This document shows, in pieces, positions 7,701 to 17,610 of a stretch of 48,000 nt of DNA. The translations under genes and the position numbers were made by a program. How positions within the stretch are numbered: position 1 is the first letter of the stretch; each line of letters starts with the position of its first letter. The stretch comes from Nematostella vectensis (taxonomy: Eukaryota; Cnidaria; Anthozoa; Actiniaria; Edwardsiidae): assembly GCF_932526225.1 (NCBI RefSeq), contig NC_064045.1, positions 5,230,498 through 5,278,497 of the forward strand, in the 5' to 3' direction. The notes below the pieces were generated by a model. It did no database searches. It worked only from the letters and a program-made list of their open reading frames with translations, and had not been told where the DNA came from.

Positions 7701-10191
7701 AACCCTTATATAAATACGATTGTGATTGTTCATCCTCAACACAAGACAAAAACACGACTGTGGTTGGCAAAAAACCCAAATTTTAACACGACTGTGATTG
7801 GTCAAACCAGGAGCTGGACGAGACGTGGAAGGGCATGCGCTGGATCCTCGATGCTCTCCACTACGCACGTGACCGGCAAGTGCGCGGCGGGATCCCGCTG
7901 GTCGAAGTGTTCAAGTTCTCACATAATAATGGTGACGTAATCAAGAACAATGAGTGCTACACTTTGGAAGAACCAGGTGACAAGAAGTTGTTAATGGCGA
8001 ATTTTTATCCATGCATTATTAACGATCTCTAAATGAAAAATTAAATCCATACCTCCTTTAACCTCTCAACTAAAGCATCCTGATCGTTATTTTTAATCAC
8101 GCGAATGATGACGGCTGCTTTGATCCAAATTATTAATATTGAGTTAACGAGTAATTGATGAAATCCGTTATCTAAAAGTTTCCGCAATTAGTAAAGTATG
8201 GATAAAACTTGAAATGAGCTCGTTTGAATTTAATTTTATTCTGTTGGCTTTTATTCATATATCACTCACGCTTCATGCTCGGGGACCCAGGCCGTCGCAG
8301 AGATCGGGCACACAGGGAGCTCCCGAGGAAGAAAGAGCACTCTTTCTTTCTTGTCCGCTCCCTGTGTGCCCGACCTCCGCGACGCCCTGGGTCCCCGAGG
8401 ATACTCAAACTTGAATAACTCAATGAGTTTCTCACCTTTGCTGTGTTTTTCTGTTCTGTGTTTGGTTGCGGCATTCAAATAATTTTTTGCCTGTGATCGT
8501 CTTACCCTGAATTTAATTCTTTAATTGCATACTACAAACATACATCTCTGACTACTCTAACGAACACCCTGCCCACCGTACGTGCCTCTAGCTTCTCTCC
8601 AAATAACGCTTTCCATTGTTCACCTCATTTTCATTTTCATTCATGTTGCTTGATCTTTACATTCCATTAAATCTCGTTGTCATCCAACCGTTTGGTCTTT
8701 TTTTTTCAAGGTGAAGGTCATCAGTTGAATCACGCTAAAGATTCTGTGATAAGAGTGTACTCAACCGGAGAAACGGGGCTGCCTGCAGGGGCCCAAGTGA
8801 CGGTACTAACCTCTTATCTAACCTCTCGTAAATTACATCTTCAATAGGCAAATTGCACGAACTTATCATGTGACTTTTTTAATGGCAAATGCAGGCAAAA
8901 TAAACACAAATGACTCCGACCGTCGATTCGACCGCCTCTGTCGATTAAACTTTCGGACTTATTCGTAAGCACCAAATAAGTTGCTTTTTGATGTTTTTAT
9001 TTTACCGATCAAAGCTGAGTGAATCTGTTAGTGATCTGTTAGTGCAAGTCGTCTATTCTCTTTACTGGAAGCCAGCTTTATATTGCCAATCACACTTACA
9101 TTTTAGGCACACAATGAAATCGAGTCACGCGATAACCATCGAGTCACACAGTTAGCGTCAAGCTATAGCCCAGGCTCAAGGAATTAGCTCCGGCCATCTA
9201 AAGATACGGATTCAAAGTAAAACTAAGAGTCACATAAAAAATATAAAATGTTGTTTAAATAATTAATGAAATTAATTCGATTTAGCTCTTCTTAAAGCTT
9301 ACTTGAGGTTAACATATATTCTGCGAAATCACACCGACTGTTTCCAACAGCTAAATCGCCTTTTGGCTGCCGGTATTTAAAATCCTTGAAGCGTTTTCAT
9401 TCGCCAGCACTAAAATGCTTTCCAATAAAAAGCGCCTAATGTTTTCTCGCTAATTTGAAGCACGGAAGCCAGAAAGCAGCTTACAAAATTGGGAATTATT
9501 TATAAGAATTCGCAGTATATTGTAAATCGCAGTTAATATGTAAGTGAAACAAAATATAAAACTAAGTTTCTCGGCTTTAATATTCTGTTGCTTATAGCTC
9601 TCCCAATTGCCTTACCTTGGTGTATAGCTGTGCTTTATTTCCCCGATCATCCTTTCCTTGTTGTATTGTTTATACAGAGCCGTAGCAGGCCACGTAAGAT
9701 TGGGGGGGGGGGGGGGGGGGGGTGGGCACAATACAGAAACATTAAGAAAATATCGGAGGGCACAGCCACGCCCCTACTGGTCTTTTCCTTATATATTTTT
9801 TTTAAATATTGGGGGGCACATGCCCCCAGTGCCCCACCCCTGCTACGGCCCTGTTATAGCTCCCCACCTCTCTCTCTCAATAACCCTACCTTTGTGCGAT
9901 TGTTTATAGCTGTCAATTACTCCAGCGACTACAGCTAATGAGATCGTCCGGACGGTAATAAGAAGACTTGAAAAAACTTGCGACGAACGAGGGAAATCGT
10001 ACAAAAACGTCTCGGACGAATCTATAAAAGACTTTTGCCTGGTGGCTGTGTTCGGTTCCCAGGAAAAATGCTTTCCTGATAGTTATAAAGTACTGCAATT
10101 CCAGAACCCCTGGAAAAGAGGGAAGTTATTTGTGAGGTTACGATCCTCAGCAATGGCAGCGACGGCATTTGGTCAGGTCACAAGTGTGTGA
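1702..10191 (+). CDS. ANKFN1/Wide awake (nmf9)-like protein, C-terminal eight exons (partial gene)
   Basis: Exons 1702-1741, 2023-2121, 2657-2828, 3116-3216, 3703-3768, 7811-7976, 8711-8802 and 9910-10191 join in phase to give 338 codons and a TGA at 10189-10191. Order of parts: a helical stretch (EEWQWIQSLDSLG, then QELQLLVAQAAEKL), a conserved core with FPPPEDVCSAPGQ, LPVQTFEMIHMCTYQKDF and YSRLSSVLDMDSVLAQQAL, a segment with ELDETWKGMRWILDALHYAR, and a Ras-association fold from VIRVYSTGETGLPAG through LSITPATTANEIVRTVIRRL. In the ANKFN1/Wake family (known) ankyrin repeats and a fibronectin III domain precede such a region; these would lie left of the window. Fly Wake affects sleep and neuronal excitability, and mouse nmf9/Ankfn1 mutants have vestibular defects. 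I recognise the family by motif memory. The stop may be bypassed if the GGTCAG/gtcaca site near 10177 is a donor. Confidence 0.75.
2023..2121 (+). CDS. ANKFN1-like exon, amphipathic helix segment
   Basis: Acceptor tttctgtacag and donor gtaaga enclose exactly 33 open codons. They encode a helical, charged stretch with QELQLLVAQAAEKLMDQ. Both ends are phase 0. Confidence 0.75.
2657..2828 (+). CDS. ANKFN1-like exon, conserved core with PPPEDVCSAPGQ
   Basis: Acceptor taccag and donor gtgagt at 2829. The exon holds 57 codons plus one base. It encodes RIYDREVVELDENVSFLIVF followed by the proline/cysteine motif PPPEDVCSAPGQ and SLPVQTFEM, the most family-like part of this gene. Confidence 0.85.
3116..3216 (+). 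CDS. ANKFN1-like exon, CHYSRLSSVLDMDSVLAQQA
   Basis: Acceptor acctttcag and donor gtgaga at 3217. It starts with two bases completing the split Ile codon and ends in phase 0 after AQQALRE. Its 3' end and donor are the likely source of the degenerate repeat array that follows. Confidence 0.85.
3199..3600 (+). repeat. Degenerate tandem array starting at the exon 3116-3216 splice donor
   Basis: About eight degraded units of 40-60 bp run on from the exon end. The first unit is the real junction (ACAAGCGCTTAGAGAG then GTGAGACC). The second, at 3255-3280, repeats it almost exactly (ACAAGCGCTAAAGAG then GTGAGACC), giving a second possible donor at 3270. Later units keep GCGATTAG, CGGGC and CAGCA motifs, and GTAAGACC donor-like strings occur at 3465 and 3506. 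The last unit ends with GACAAGCGCTTAG near 3590. Confidence 0.8.
3703..3768 (+). CDS. ANKFN1-like exon, charged helix (EKAKQRQIKLMEFQL)
   Basis: Acceptor gttcaacag and donor gtaaga at 3769 bound 22 codons, phase 0 at both ends. It continues a basic, probably helical segment. The next coding exon is 4 kb away, across the intron that hosts the GT31 gene. Confidence 0.8.
3909..4060. mobile_element. Small foldback (MITE-like) element
   Basis: The ends are inverted: GGTATGTTTTA at 3909 and TAAAACATACC at 4050-4060. Inside them a second inverted pair occurs, ACGTTTCGAGCGTTACCC near 3927 and GGGCTAACACTCGAAACGTT at 4001-4020. The 152 bp can fold into an imperfect hairpin and hold no ORF of note. 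I could not define a target-site duplication. Confidence 0.55.
4588..4597 (-). terminator. Possible polyadenylation signals of the GT31 gene
   Basis: Two overlapping AATAAA hexamers on the minus strand lie about 205 bp past the stop codon of the intronless glycosyltransferase, a plausible 3' UTR length. This is only positional evidence. Confidence 0.35.
4692..4737 (-). mobile_element. Fragment of TA-flanked MITE family (one terminus)
   Basis: On the minus strand this begins with TA then AAGCCGCATTGTCACC and continues through GTTTACTT and CGACGGAAACCTCAACC, matching the ends of the elements at 6836 and 38970. The rest of the element is missing. It sits 64 bp beyond the GT31 stop codon. Confidence 0.65.
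4801..5811 (-). CDS. Beta-1,3-galactosyl/N-acetylglucosaminyltransferase-like GT31 enzyme (intronless, type II membrane)
   Basis: A single uninterrupted 336-codon frame encodes a Golgi-type glycosyltransferase of CAZy family GT31. Residues 1-16 are a basic cytosolic tail, 17-33 a hydrophobic signal anchor, about 40-75 the stem, and the rest the catalytic domain. GT31 motifs are visible: SREAIRETW at 95-103, KTKDDVYI at 177-184 (the DxD-type metal/UDP-sugar site, with Lys in place of the usual first Asp), YPDYCSG at 233-239 and EVEDAYFG at 263-270. NDT at 110-112 is a possible N-glycosylation site. The family transfers Gal, GlcNAc or GalNAc from UDP-sugar in beta-1,3 linkage onto glycans of glycoproteins or glycolipids; the exact donor and acceptor cannot be told. 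It lies antisense inside an intron of the ANKFN1-like gene. Lack of introns suggests a retrocopied or ancestrally intronless lineage. The first ATG is used; a second Met is at residue 10. Confidence 0.9.
   Translation of the reverse strand: MTLLSNFSRMTRRITIKHFAIFILLIGVLLYISYDYIEIQSVHRVFNKLLFADANPTPTPDKWKPREKILPKLRLKAGRIFLVILVSSLPNAIESREAIRETWAKSLIANDTKLDSCLIFVVGSSKSTHLDIEVEEEAKQYGDIFRSKYLDKPRHEIAKIWKSYYWVAKYEPKYVIKTKDDVYIYLPSVMRWLKQRDPKEQLYAGKLINHARVIRDKKDEFYVSWNEFSETFYPDYCSGEIYVFSGNILEKLIRLSSSIAMFEVEDAYFGLLVHRADITPVDLRSQVYLDPLAPHKVQSWTNSGFQEAFAIGFNIPPNLLQYITDRYKKVEDIVVT
6836..7075 (+). mobile_element. Full-length TA-flanked MITE (Tc1/mariner-like), 240 bp
   Basis: The element starts AAGCCGCATTGT and ends ACAATGCGGCTT, giving inverted termini of about 25 bp (CAGTTTAC and its complement follow with a few mismatches). 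A TA dinucleotide flanks both ends (6834-6835 and 7076-7077), the target duplication of Tc1/mariner-type elements. The interior is AT-rich and codes for nothing convincing, so it is non-autonomous. Relatives lie at 4692, 34400 and 38970. Confidence 0.8.
7611..7810 (+). repeat. Degenerate array of about 35-bp units ending at a 3' splice site
   Basis: Six related units start near 7611, 7641, 7675, 7712, 7749 and 7783. Each contains a form of AACACGACTGTGATTGG followed by CAAACC or CAAAAACCC. The final unit ends in GGTCAAACCAG, which is the acceptor of exon 7811-7976, so the real splice acceptor is the last copy of the array. Confidence 0.75.
7811..7976 (+). CDS. ANKFN1-like exon, WKGMRWILDALHYARDRQ
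   Basis: Acceptor caaaccag and donor gtgaca at 7977. It has 55 codons plus one base, open throughout and with higher GC than its surroundings. It encodes ELDETWKGMRWILDALHYAR, a GGIPLVEVF segment and NNECYTLEEP. The acceptor lies in a repeat array and lacks a strong pyrimidine tract. Confidence 0.85.
8278..8400. mobile_element. Near-perfect foldback hairpin, about 60-bp arms
   Basis: CTCGGGGACCCAGG at 8278 is mirrored by CCTGGGTCCCCGAG ending near 8399. Inner parts GGGCACACAGGGAGC and GCTCCCTGTGTGCCC match perfectly, and the centre AAGAAAGAG-CA-CTCTTTCTT is a perfect palindrome. It is GC-rich in an AT-rich intron, the look of a snap-back MITE. If transcribed with the ANKFN1-like pre-mRNA it would form a long RNA hairpin. 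ORFs on both strands here are palindrome artefacts. Confidence 0.8.
8711..8802 (+). CDS. ANKFN1-like exon, start of Ras-association domain
   Basis: Acceptor ttttttttcaag and donor gtacta at 8803. Two bases complete a Gly codon, then 30 codons follow. HAKDSVIRVYSTGETGLPAG matches the first beta hairpin of an RA (ubiquitin-like) domain. Confidence 0.8.
9675..9856. mobile_element. MITE-like repeat with GCCGTAGCAGG ends and a poly-G tract
   Basis: GAGCCGTAGCAGG on the left is inverted as CCTGCTACGGCCCT on the right. Between them are an interrupted run of over 20 G (9702-9722) and a GGGGGGCACATGCCCCC hairpin. The same GGCCGTAGCAG end motif recurs alone at about 30726, and a related GGCCCGTAGCCAGG at 18291, so this is a dispersed family in this genome. 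Confidence 0.6.
9910..10191 (+). CDS. ANKFN1-like terminal exon, rest of Ras-association domain and stop
   Basis: The acceptor gtttatag at 9902-9909 gives phase 0 and reads LSITPATTANEIVRTVIRRL, completing the RA domain started in the previous exon; a downstream ccag acceptor at 9924 would break the frame. The exon continues through FCLVAVFGSQEKCF and LQFQNPWKRGKLFVRL to TGA at 10189-10191. The tail MAATAFGQVTSV is short and unremarkable; a donor at 10177 is an alternative end. Confidence 0.75.
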   Translation: MSITPATTANEIVRTVIRRLEKTCDERGKSYKNVSDESIKDFCLVAVFGSQEKCFPDSYKVLQFQNPWKRGKLFVRLRSSAMAATAFGQVTSV

Positions 10192-10380
10192 CATAGATCC
10201 TACCTAAGTGCGTGACACGATCGAGTGCGTGACGCTTCGGGTGCACGTTAGCGTGACAGTCACAACACCAGCTTGTGGCAAGGTTAGAACGCAAGTAATA
10301 ATGTTTCGACAACGTGCAGCACATTGCAACTACACCAAATAGACAACAGCATCTAACAACCATACGACCGGAAGGTACCA

Positions 10381-10552
10381 GCGACACCATGGGACCTGAT
10401 CTTGCGACACCGATACGCGCCATTCCTTCGACGCCGATACGAGCCGATCTCTCGACACCAATATGAGCCGATCATTCGACACGGATACGAGTCGATTCGG
10501 CGACAAAGATACGAGCTGATCTCTCGACACGGATACGAGCCGAATCGGTGGT
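10381..10552 (+). repeat. 24-bp tandem repeat just after the ANKFN1-like stop codon
   Basis: About seven units, each starting CGACAC or CGACGC and containing GATACGAGCCGAT. The period is exactly 24 bp and the copies vary by several bases. It would lie in the 3' UTR or just past it. The 8-residue periodic ORFs on both strands (RRRYEPIS and similar) come from the repeat and are not considered coding. Confidence 0.8.
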
Positions 10553-11093
10553 GCCAAACCACAATGCGGGACAAAATTACGAGGACTACGACTAAGTAAG
10601 AACTAGGAATCAGTAATGAAGTCTTTCCTGAAGACTTTCCTGATTCCCAACGCTTTGAATTTCATGAGACATTTCTGCCGTTTTACGTTCCATATTCGAG
10701 AGTCTGTTCGTGTTTTCTCGTTAATTGAATAATGCGTAATGTTGCTAGTTTTGTTAAGGCTTAAGTCAACTAAAAAGGAAAAAAATATTGTTATTGTATT
10801 TGCTCAATTCTGCTCTGCGTTAGATAAAAATGCGACATCCGGGGATTTCCCTTATTACCCACGGATAAGGCCCGGCTACAGAGAGTCAGGCAACCGTCAT
10901 TTGGTGGTGGGTGTGTGTGGGGGGGAGATTGATCCCAAAATGAGTACCCATTATTTAGCGCTAGTACCTAGCGTTAGTGGTACTAAAGTGTGTATAAAGA
11001 ATTATTCCGGAATTTATTACGTATAATGTGAATGTTTTCCGAAGTTAATATGTACTTATTTATTGACGCGAATTCAAATTGTCAATTATATGT

Positions 11094-11099
11094 AATAAA
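11094..11099 (+). terminator. Possible polyadenylation signal for the ANKFN1-like gene
   Basis: AATAAA occurs 900 bp past the stop codon in AT-rich sequence. It is the first clear canonical hexamer I see downstream on this strand. Usage is unproven. Confidence 0.25.
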
Positions 11100-11334
11100 A
11101 TGAGTTTTACATTGATGTTAGAATTATATATCAGTACGGTTATTCGGTTATTTGAGTCGAAGTAGCTGTAATAACTATACGATTCTTTACTAAAAATGCT
11201 GTAACGTGATCTTGTTTTAAATACTAAGCTATGTCTGATAAACGATAAACATATCTGTTGTCTACCATACCTTACATGCATTACACATATCTTAACATTA
11301 CGAAGCATATTCGGTACTTCTCTACAGTTTTCTT

Positions 11335-12350
11335 ACTTCACAGTTACTCACCTTACCTTACCTCACATCACCTCACATATCACCTCACCTCACATCACTT
11401 TACCTCACATTACCTAGCCTCACATGACCTCACCTCACCATACATCCCCTTACCTTACATTATATTACATCACGTCTTATCACATCACTTTACCTTACAT
11501 CACCTCTTATCACATCAACTTACCTTACATCACCTTACCTTACTTCCCCTTACCTTACATCACCTTGCCTCGCATCACCTCACTTTACATCACCTTGCTT
11601 ACATCACCTTACCTTACATCACCTTACCTCATATCACCTTACCTCCATCACCTAACATCACCTTACATCACATCACCTTACCTCGCATCACCTTACCTTA
11701 CATCACCTTACATCACATCACCTTACCCTACATCACCTAACATTCACCTAACCATTCACCATCACCTGACATTCATCACCTTACCTTACATCGCCTTACC
11801 TCACATCATCTTACCTCCCATCACCTTACCTCACATCACCTTGCATTACATCACCTTACAATCATCACCTTGCCTTACCTCACGTCACCCTTTCATCACC
11901 TTACATTTAACACTTACATCAGCTTACTTACATCAACTTACTTTACATCATCTTACTTTACATCACCTTACCTTACATCACCTTACCTCACATCACCCTA
12001 CATTTTATCACCTTACCTTACATCACCTTACATTCGACACCTTACCTTACATCACCTTACTTTACATCACCTTACCGTACATCACCTTACCTAACATCAC
12101 CTTACCTCTCATCACCTTACCTCACATCACCCTACATTTTATCACCTTACCTTACATCACTTTACGTTTATCACCTTACCTTACATCACCTTACTTTACA
12201 TCACCATACATTATATCACCTTACCTTACATCACCTTACCTTACATCACCTTACATTACATCACCTTACATTATATCACCTTACCTTACATAACCTAACA
12301 TTATATCACTTTACTAAAGTAAAGTAAAGGTAAACCTTACCTTACCTCAC
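11335..12350 (+). repeat. Low-complexity minisatellite, TTACATCACC type
   Basis: About 1 kb is built of short CATCACCTTACCTTA-like units of 5, 10 or 15 bp with frequent swaps between CTTACC, CTCAC and CATCA. It is strongly strand-asymmetric: C and T dominate with almost no G. Periodic ORFs of up to 289 codons (TSPYLTLYYIT-like) follow from the 5-bp period and are not genes. Confidence 0.95.
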
Positions 12351-12563
12351 ATCACGCAACCCTACCTTATATACCTGAGATCACTTAACCCCTACTGTAG
12401 CTGTGCTCTTCACATCAGCATTTCATCACGTTACCCTAACTTACTCGCGTCAAATAATCTTACTCTCCCTTCACATTACTTTTTCTTACATTAGGCTACC
12501 TCCTACTCTTATTGACTTTACATGATCTCCACTCTCGCCCCGCCCCGGTCAGCGTTATTACAT

Positions 12564-12708
12564 CTTAGCCTAAGTTCAAACGTCGTATTATCCATGAGCC
12601 GTATTCAATGCAAGTGCATGCAAATGAAGATAAAACAATTGACTCGATTCATTTGCATATATATGCATTGAATACGGGTCATGGATAATACGACGTTTGA
12701 GCTTAGCC
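12564..12708. mobile_element. Foldback MITE with about 44-bp inverted arms
   Basis: TTCAAACGTCGTATTATCCA followed by GCCGTATTCAATGCA on the left (about 12574-12612) is the near-perfect reverse complement of TGCATTGAATACGGG and TGGATAATACGACGTTTGAG on the right (about 12664-12700). CTTAGCCT occurs directly at both outer ends (12564-12571 and 12701-12708) and may be an 8-bp target duplication as in hAT elements, although the string is partly palindromic itself. Confidence 0.7.
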
Positions 12709-15700
12709 TCAGGGTTTATAAATATATGGTGCATCATTTTCAACAGCGAATTGCCTGTTAGTCAGTCACGCGGTAATGTTTGCTAAGAGCAGCTGCAAAA
12801 TTAAAATACCACCCGAGAAAAAAAAATAAACTAACGTCAGATTTGCTCAACGATTTAAAGGTTCCTTGATGAGATCGGCAAAATTTGATGAAAAGCGTCC
12901 TCACGTACTTCCGTCTTCGCTTCTTTGTGGCTCTGCTGATTGTCTTAATATCTCAAGTATCATAGCGCGGTGTCACATAATGGCTTAGCCAAACGAGACA
13001 TGCTATCCTTCGAATCCCACAAATCCCATTTTAATTGAATCCTTGTCGATTGTCATGTTCGTTTAAAGTGTCCTTACGCGCCTGTCGCGGCAAATTCTAT
13101 AAAGGTCGCATGCGGCCCAGAGGCACTTGATAAAACGTGCAAAACGTTCTGCCATTTTCCTTGTTCACTAGACCCGACAACTTCGCAATCTTAAAAGAGT
13201 GCCGTTTCCATGGTGCTTCAATGAAGAGATCTCGCTAAACGTTTTATATCAGTCAAATCTGTCCCATTATATTTTAACAATGTTTACATAAATTATGTTC
13301 TTTGTTTTACTATAGTTGCCGCCCCCGTATCTCCCTTTAATGCTTTTCTTTGCTACCAAAATAAATATTGCATTTGAATGTGTTGCTGTCTATCAGATAT
13401 CCTGGCTACAGAACATGCACGATATGCAACGCTAATGCGTCTGAATTCCACTGATCTTTCTACTGATATCCTAGATATATTTTTATTTATAACTTTTTTT
13501 GCAAGCTTGCCTTAGTCAAGCTTTCAAAATCCGTCGACAGGTTTTGAAAATTTGTTTCAAGGCGTAAAGCGATGGGGACATGCCATTGATTGCAACATTT
13601 CACAGCATCAAATCTATTACTCGTTTAACAACAGAGTAAACGTCTTTTTTGAACTAAGAAAGTGATCCGCACTTTGGAAAAGGCACTTTCCTTCTCCTTT
13701 ATTAGGAAATGCTCTTCGTGGATTCATGCAAATCGACCCATTCAATACCGGATAAGAATTTGAAATACAAGCCTAAAAGCTGCATTTTAATTTCCATTTG
13801 CTTCTCCTTTTTTTCTTTTTTTCTCTTCTTTTTATTCTATCTAGTCATTAAATGAGTTAGAGTAGTCTATGTCGGAGGTTAAGTTGTAGTTATTCTAGGG
13901 GACACATAAGTCTGTCATCGACTTTAAGTGGTTGTCGCTTGCACGACGGGCAAATATCCTTTCTTCTTATTTAAAAAAATACCAGGAAAGACGTATTTTG
14001 TCATATTTTTCCGACAACAAAAGTAGGCATCATTTTGATTAACCCTTCAATTCCTTTTTTTAGGAAATATTCAAATAAGCACTAAACGATCTGCATAGAA
14101 GTGTCTTATTTTATTTTCAAACAATTAAATGTTGCTGTTCATTCGCGCCTGAAAACTGCAAAACAATGTTAGTATTTACTAACAGAAGAAATTTAATTAC
14201 AATAAATAAAGGAATTCAGAAGGAAAACTATGTTGTTGACGTTTTATAGTATAAGTGATTGTGGCAGGGTGGTTTGCATCTCTGCGTAATGTTTCGATAG
14301 AGTGCATTCGGTTCTAGCTATCCCTGACAATCCGTAACCCTGGGCAATTCGTGCCGCCCTTGAAAAGCTTTCTTCAACCCCTATAGACGACTCGAGGCAA
14401 AATTTATAAATCTGCTCTCATGTCCTCCAATCAGCGCTCGTGTTTTTCGCTTTAAAGTGAGTACCGTATGATATTGGTAAAGCGAATGGGTAGATCTTGC
14501 ACTAAGATAGTATTGGGGATGACGCGAAACATCCGCTGACATTTCCCCAGTTCGATTGGCTTCAGAAGACACTTACTCTCACTTCGTGCCAACGACAACT
14601 CTGTCGGGTATTTTAAACACGCATTATCTTATCATCTCTTCAATTTTCGCAATTTTCGTATTTCATCCTTGTAGAAATACTCTCAAGTTTGATCACATTT
14701 CTGACACCATTCCTTGGGGGAACAGTTTAACGACGGTATAACAATCTTTTTTGAAGCGTCCGCGGTCTTGCTGCAAAGAAAACAAACGAGGTAAGGGTAG
14801 TATAATAGCGTGTTATTGTAGCCAAACTACTTTATACTAACACACATCTGCCGCATTCTACTAAATATTTCATTTCAAAAGTCAATGGATAACATGAATT
14901 TAAGTAAATTTAAAATATCGGTTTCTGAGTTGCTCCTCAAAAAGTATGTCTGTTTGTCATGCAAGTTTTCGCAGTAGGGAAGCTAATAATCTAGCAACGC
15001 AGGTTTTCCCAAGGAAGATAATCACTTCACGAGGTTGTGCGTTTGACAGACCGACGGTCTAAAGATATTCAGAAGACAACATCAAAAACAAACATGTCGT
15101 TAGATATGAATGTACTACAAATGTATTTTAGACGGCTTCTTAATTCATGTTCTCGAGTTTTGAAGCAAAATTGACACTTCAAAGAATTGGTGCGCAAATA
15201 CTGAGATTGTAAATACGGCCGATCGACCTCATACGAACGCTCGTATTTGCGACGGAAAAGAATCTCGAAATCTTCGATGGACAATTAGTGGTTCGCTCTT
15301 TTAACTTTCACAAGCAGAACTGATAACCTCCGAGCTTCATCATAGCGTTTTTATTCGCTATTTTCTCATTTTAATTTAGTCCCTGCCCCTTTTATTTTAG
15401 CGAATAGGTATCATTCTCGCTAATACAGTTTTCGTTTTTCATTTTATTTTCCTGAAAACAAAGTGGTTTTGGAAAAATTGATGAAACACAATGGTGGCTT
15501 TTTGGTCAATGGGCGTTGAGTGAAATAATGACGGCGTGCTGCTCTGACAAATTTTTCAAAATAATTTGATCTGTTAAAAACATGTTGGACGAGAACGCAT
15601 GTCAAACAGCCTTCAAATCCACCAACCTGAATCGTTTTTCAAAAGAATACTCTTAATGAATCGATGTTTAGAAGTCATTTTTGCCTTAGGATTGGGAAAT

Positions 15701-17456
15701 CTTTCAATGTTTAATAATCGTGTCTTTCATCTAAAATAAAAATAATGATAGACGATACCATTACCTTCTAAAACTTAACGTTTTAGACCTATATTTTTTC
15801 TTAATATTTTTTAGGTTCGATTTTTCACAATTCTGCTAAAATGGTTTTAATTGTCAACGCGGAAAATTAGGTTTCAGGTGTTTTGGTGACAGTTGACAGT
15901 TTATTTCCATCCATTTTTTGCAGAATGAAGCAATTATTCTAATACTCTCGCATCACGCTTTATCCTCAGGTGGTGAAGCAGTTAGAGTTTGGACCGCGGA
16001 AGTTTTGTATCCTAAAATTACTTATAAGTGTGCATATAGATATCCGATGCCCCATTGAATCACGTACATCAGAAATCTTCGTTTTTTGGTGTGTTTTTTT
16101 TTTTTGTGTGTGTGTGTGTGTTTTAAGAATTTATGTTAAAAAAAAAAAGAAAAAAATAGGACTTCCAATATTCTATGCTTACCTTTATCGTACTTGTTCT
16201 AACGACATTTTAGTCCCTAAGAAAGTGAATTTTGTTTTCATTTGTGTTTTCGTTTTCCTTCGTACTTGCATCGATATCTGTGAAGCGGAAGCGCGTTTTG
16301 GAAAGAGTCGATTCGCACCATATAGCGTGGAAACAAAATAAAACAATCGTCGTGTATTTTAGCAGTTTTCAACTCCCCTTACCCTAAAACTAAACACCTT
16401 TTGCTACCCCGTTTATAAGTAGGGAATGGCCACTTTCCAAGTTTTAATTGCGATGCGAATGTGGTTAAATTTAGTACAGAAGAGATTTTGTCTTTGAGTT
16501 AAGGCGGATAATAGGTCGCGGAGAAGGAATGGATTATCCAAAGGATTCTGGATTATGAAAAGGCTAGAGGCTAAGACTTATAAGATACGTTTTTGTCCTG
16601 AAAATAAAATAAAAAAAATATTGTTTTAAGATAATGTTTGATAAAGGATGTTATTTTTGTGTTTCATATATTATGCGATTTTAGAAAATGAATTTTACAG
16701 ATTTGTTTTATGTAAAACTCGAATTTAAATGGTTCGTTCCTGTGGCTTGTCTCGCTGTCCTTCTGTTTGTAGGCCAGTATACACCTATTTCAGAAAACGT
16801 CAGTGCAAACCCCAAATGGAAGCTCTGCGCGACCGAAAAGTACCATGGGTCTTCATTTCTATAGAAAACTGAATAATATTGATAAACCATACGATAATCC
16901 ATTGTGATCAGAGTGTGGCTATGGCATCGCTGTAAGACTATGTTTATCAACTTTTTCATTCAATTACCTTTGATGTTTGACATTTGCCGTTTGCAATTAA
17001 AGTTTTCCAAAATAAAAGTAACGTAATCCGTGTGCAAATTTGAGTGGAAAGTCGAGTTTTTTTTTAGTTACCATAAGTTCTCAGGTTTTAACATGCAGAA
17101 GCTTTCAGAGACGATGATTAAGCAATTTATACGATGCCCCTGAGCCTCTGCAGGCTTACGACCTACAGATTTTTAGTAGAAGTGGAATAGAAAATTACTT
17201 TATTAGATTAGCACACTGCACAAATCATTGGCAGAAATGATTGCAAATAACTAAATTCCTTTTTTTTTTTAACCATTTTCTTTTCTCGGTACCGTTTTGT
17301 TAATAAGCGAGCCTTCTTACATTAAACACTGCTTTTTATTAAACTGATTCCAGGGTCAGACAATATGATATATGATACATTTACGATGTCCAATAATGCA
17401 TATCTAAACTCGTAAAAGGGATCAATATAGGATATAGGACGGAGCGGCATAATATA
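12709..17456. other. AT-rich stretch with no supported gene
   Basis: I find no ORF with recognisable content and no convincing exon. There are T/GT and A runs at about 16090-16160. Short ORFs (14381-14572 minus, 15970-16341 plus, 16708-16959 minus) show biased, low-complexity or unconvincing composition. Confidence 0.6.
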
Positions 17457-17610
17457 ATACAATAACAACAATACAAAACAAAATGATAATAGAAATATAA
17501 TATTATTAATAATGATAATGATAACAATATAGGTAATAATAGTTATAACAATAATAATGATAATAATAATAAAAACAAGAACAACAATAATAAAAATAGC
17601 AGTTACCAAT
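17457..17610. repeat. AAT/AAC/GAT-type trinucleotide microsatellite
   Basis: Imperfect AATAATGATAAT and ACAACAAT triplets run for about 150 bp. Antisense isoleucine-rich and tyrosine-rich ORFs here are artefacts of the repeat. Confidence 0.9.

Noticed and set aside
8214-8478. Four similar ORFs on both strands
   Set aside because: Created by the perfect foldback hairpin; both strands read nearly the same sequence.
8803-8840. Extension of exon 8711-8802 to a weak donor at about 8829
   Set aside because: It would insert unrelated residues (VLTSYLTS) into the RA beta hairpin; the donor at 8803 is better supported by the reading through the junction.
9924-10191. Acceptor ccag at 9921-9924 for the last ANKFN1-like exon
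   Set aside because: It needs a one-base carry that the previous exon does not supply; the acceptor at 9909 is in phase and yields the better RA-domain sequence LSITPATTANEIV.
10178-10599. RRRYEPIS-type and antisense SYPCR-type ORFs
   Set aside because: Products of a 24-bp tandem repeat downstream of the ANKFN1-like stop codon.
11258-12293. ORFs of 160 and 289 codons rich in Thr, Ser, Pro, His and Leu
   Set aside because: They come from a 5-bp-based low-complexity repeat with almost no G; periodic peptides appear in every plus-strand frame.
12950-13030. tRNA-like TTCGAATCC T-arm string
   Set aside because: No matching acceptor stem, D-arm or anticodon arm could be built around it.
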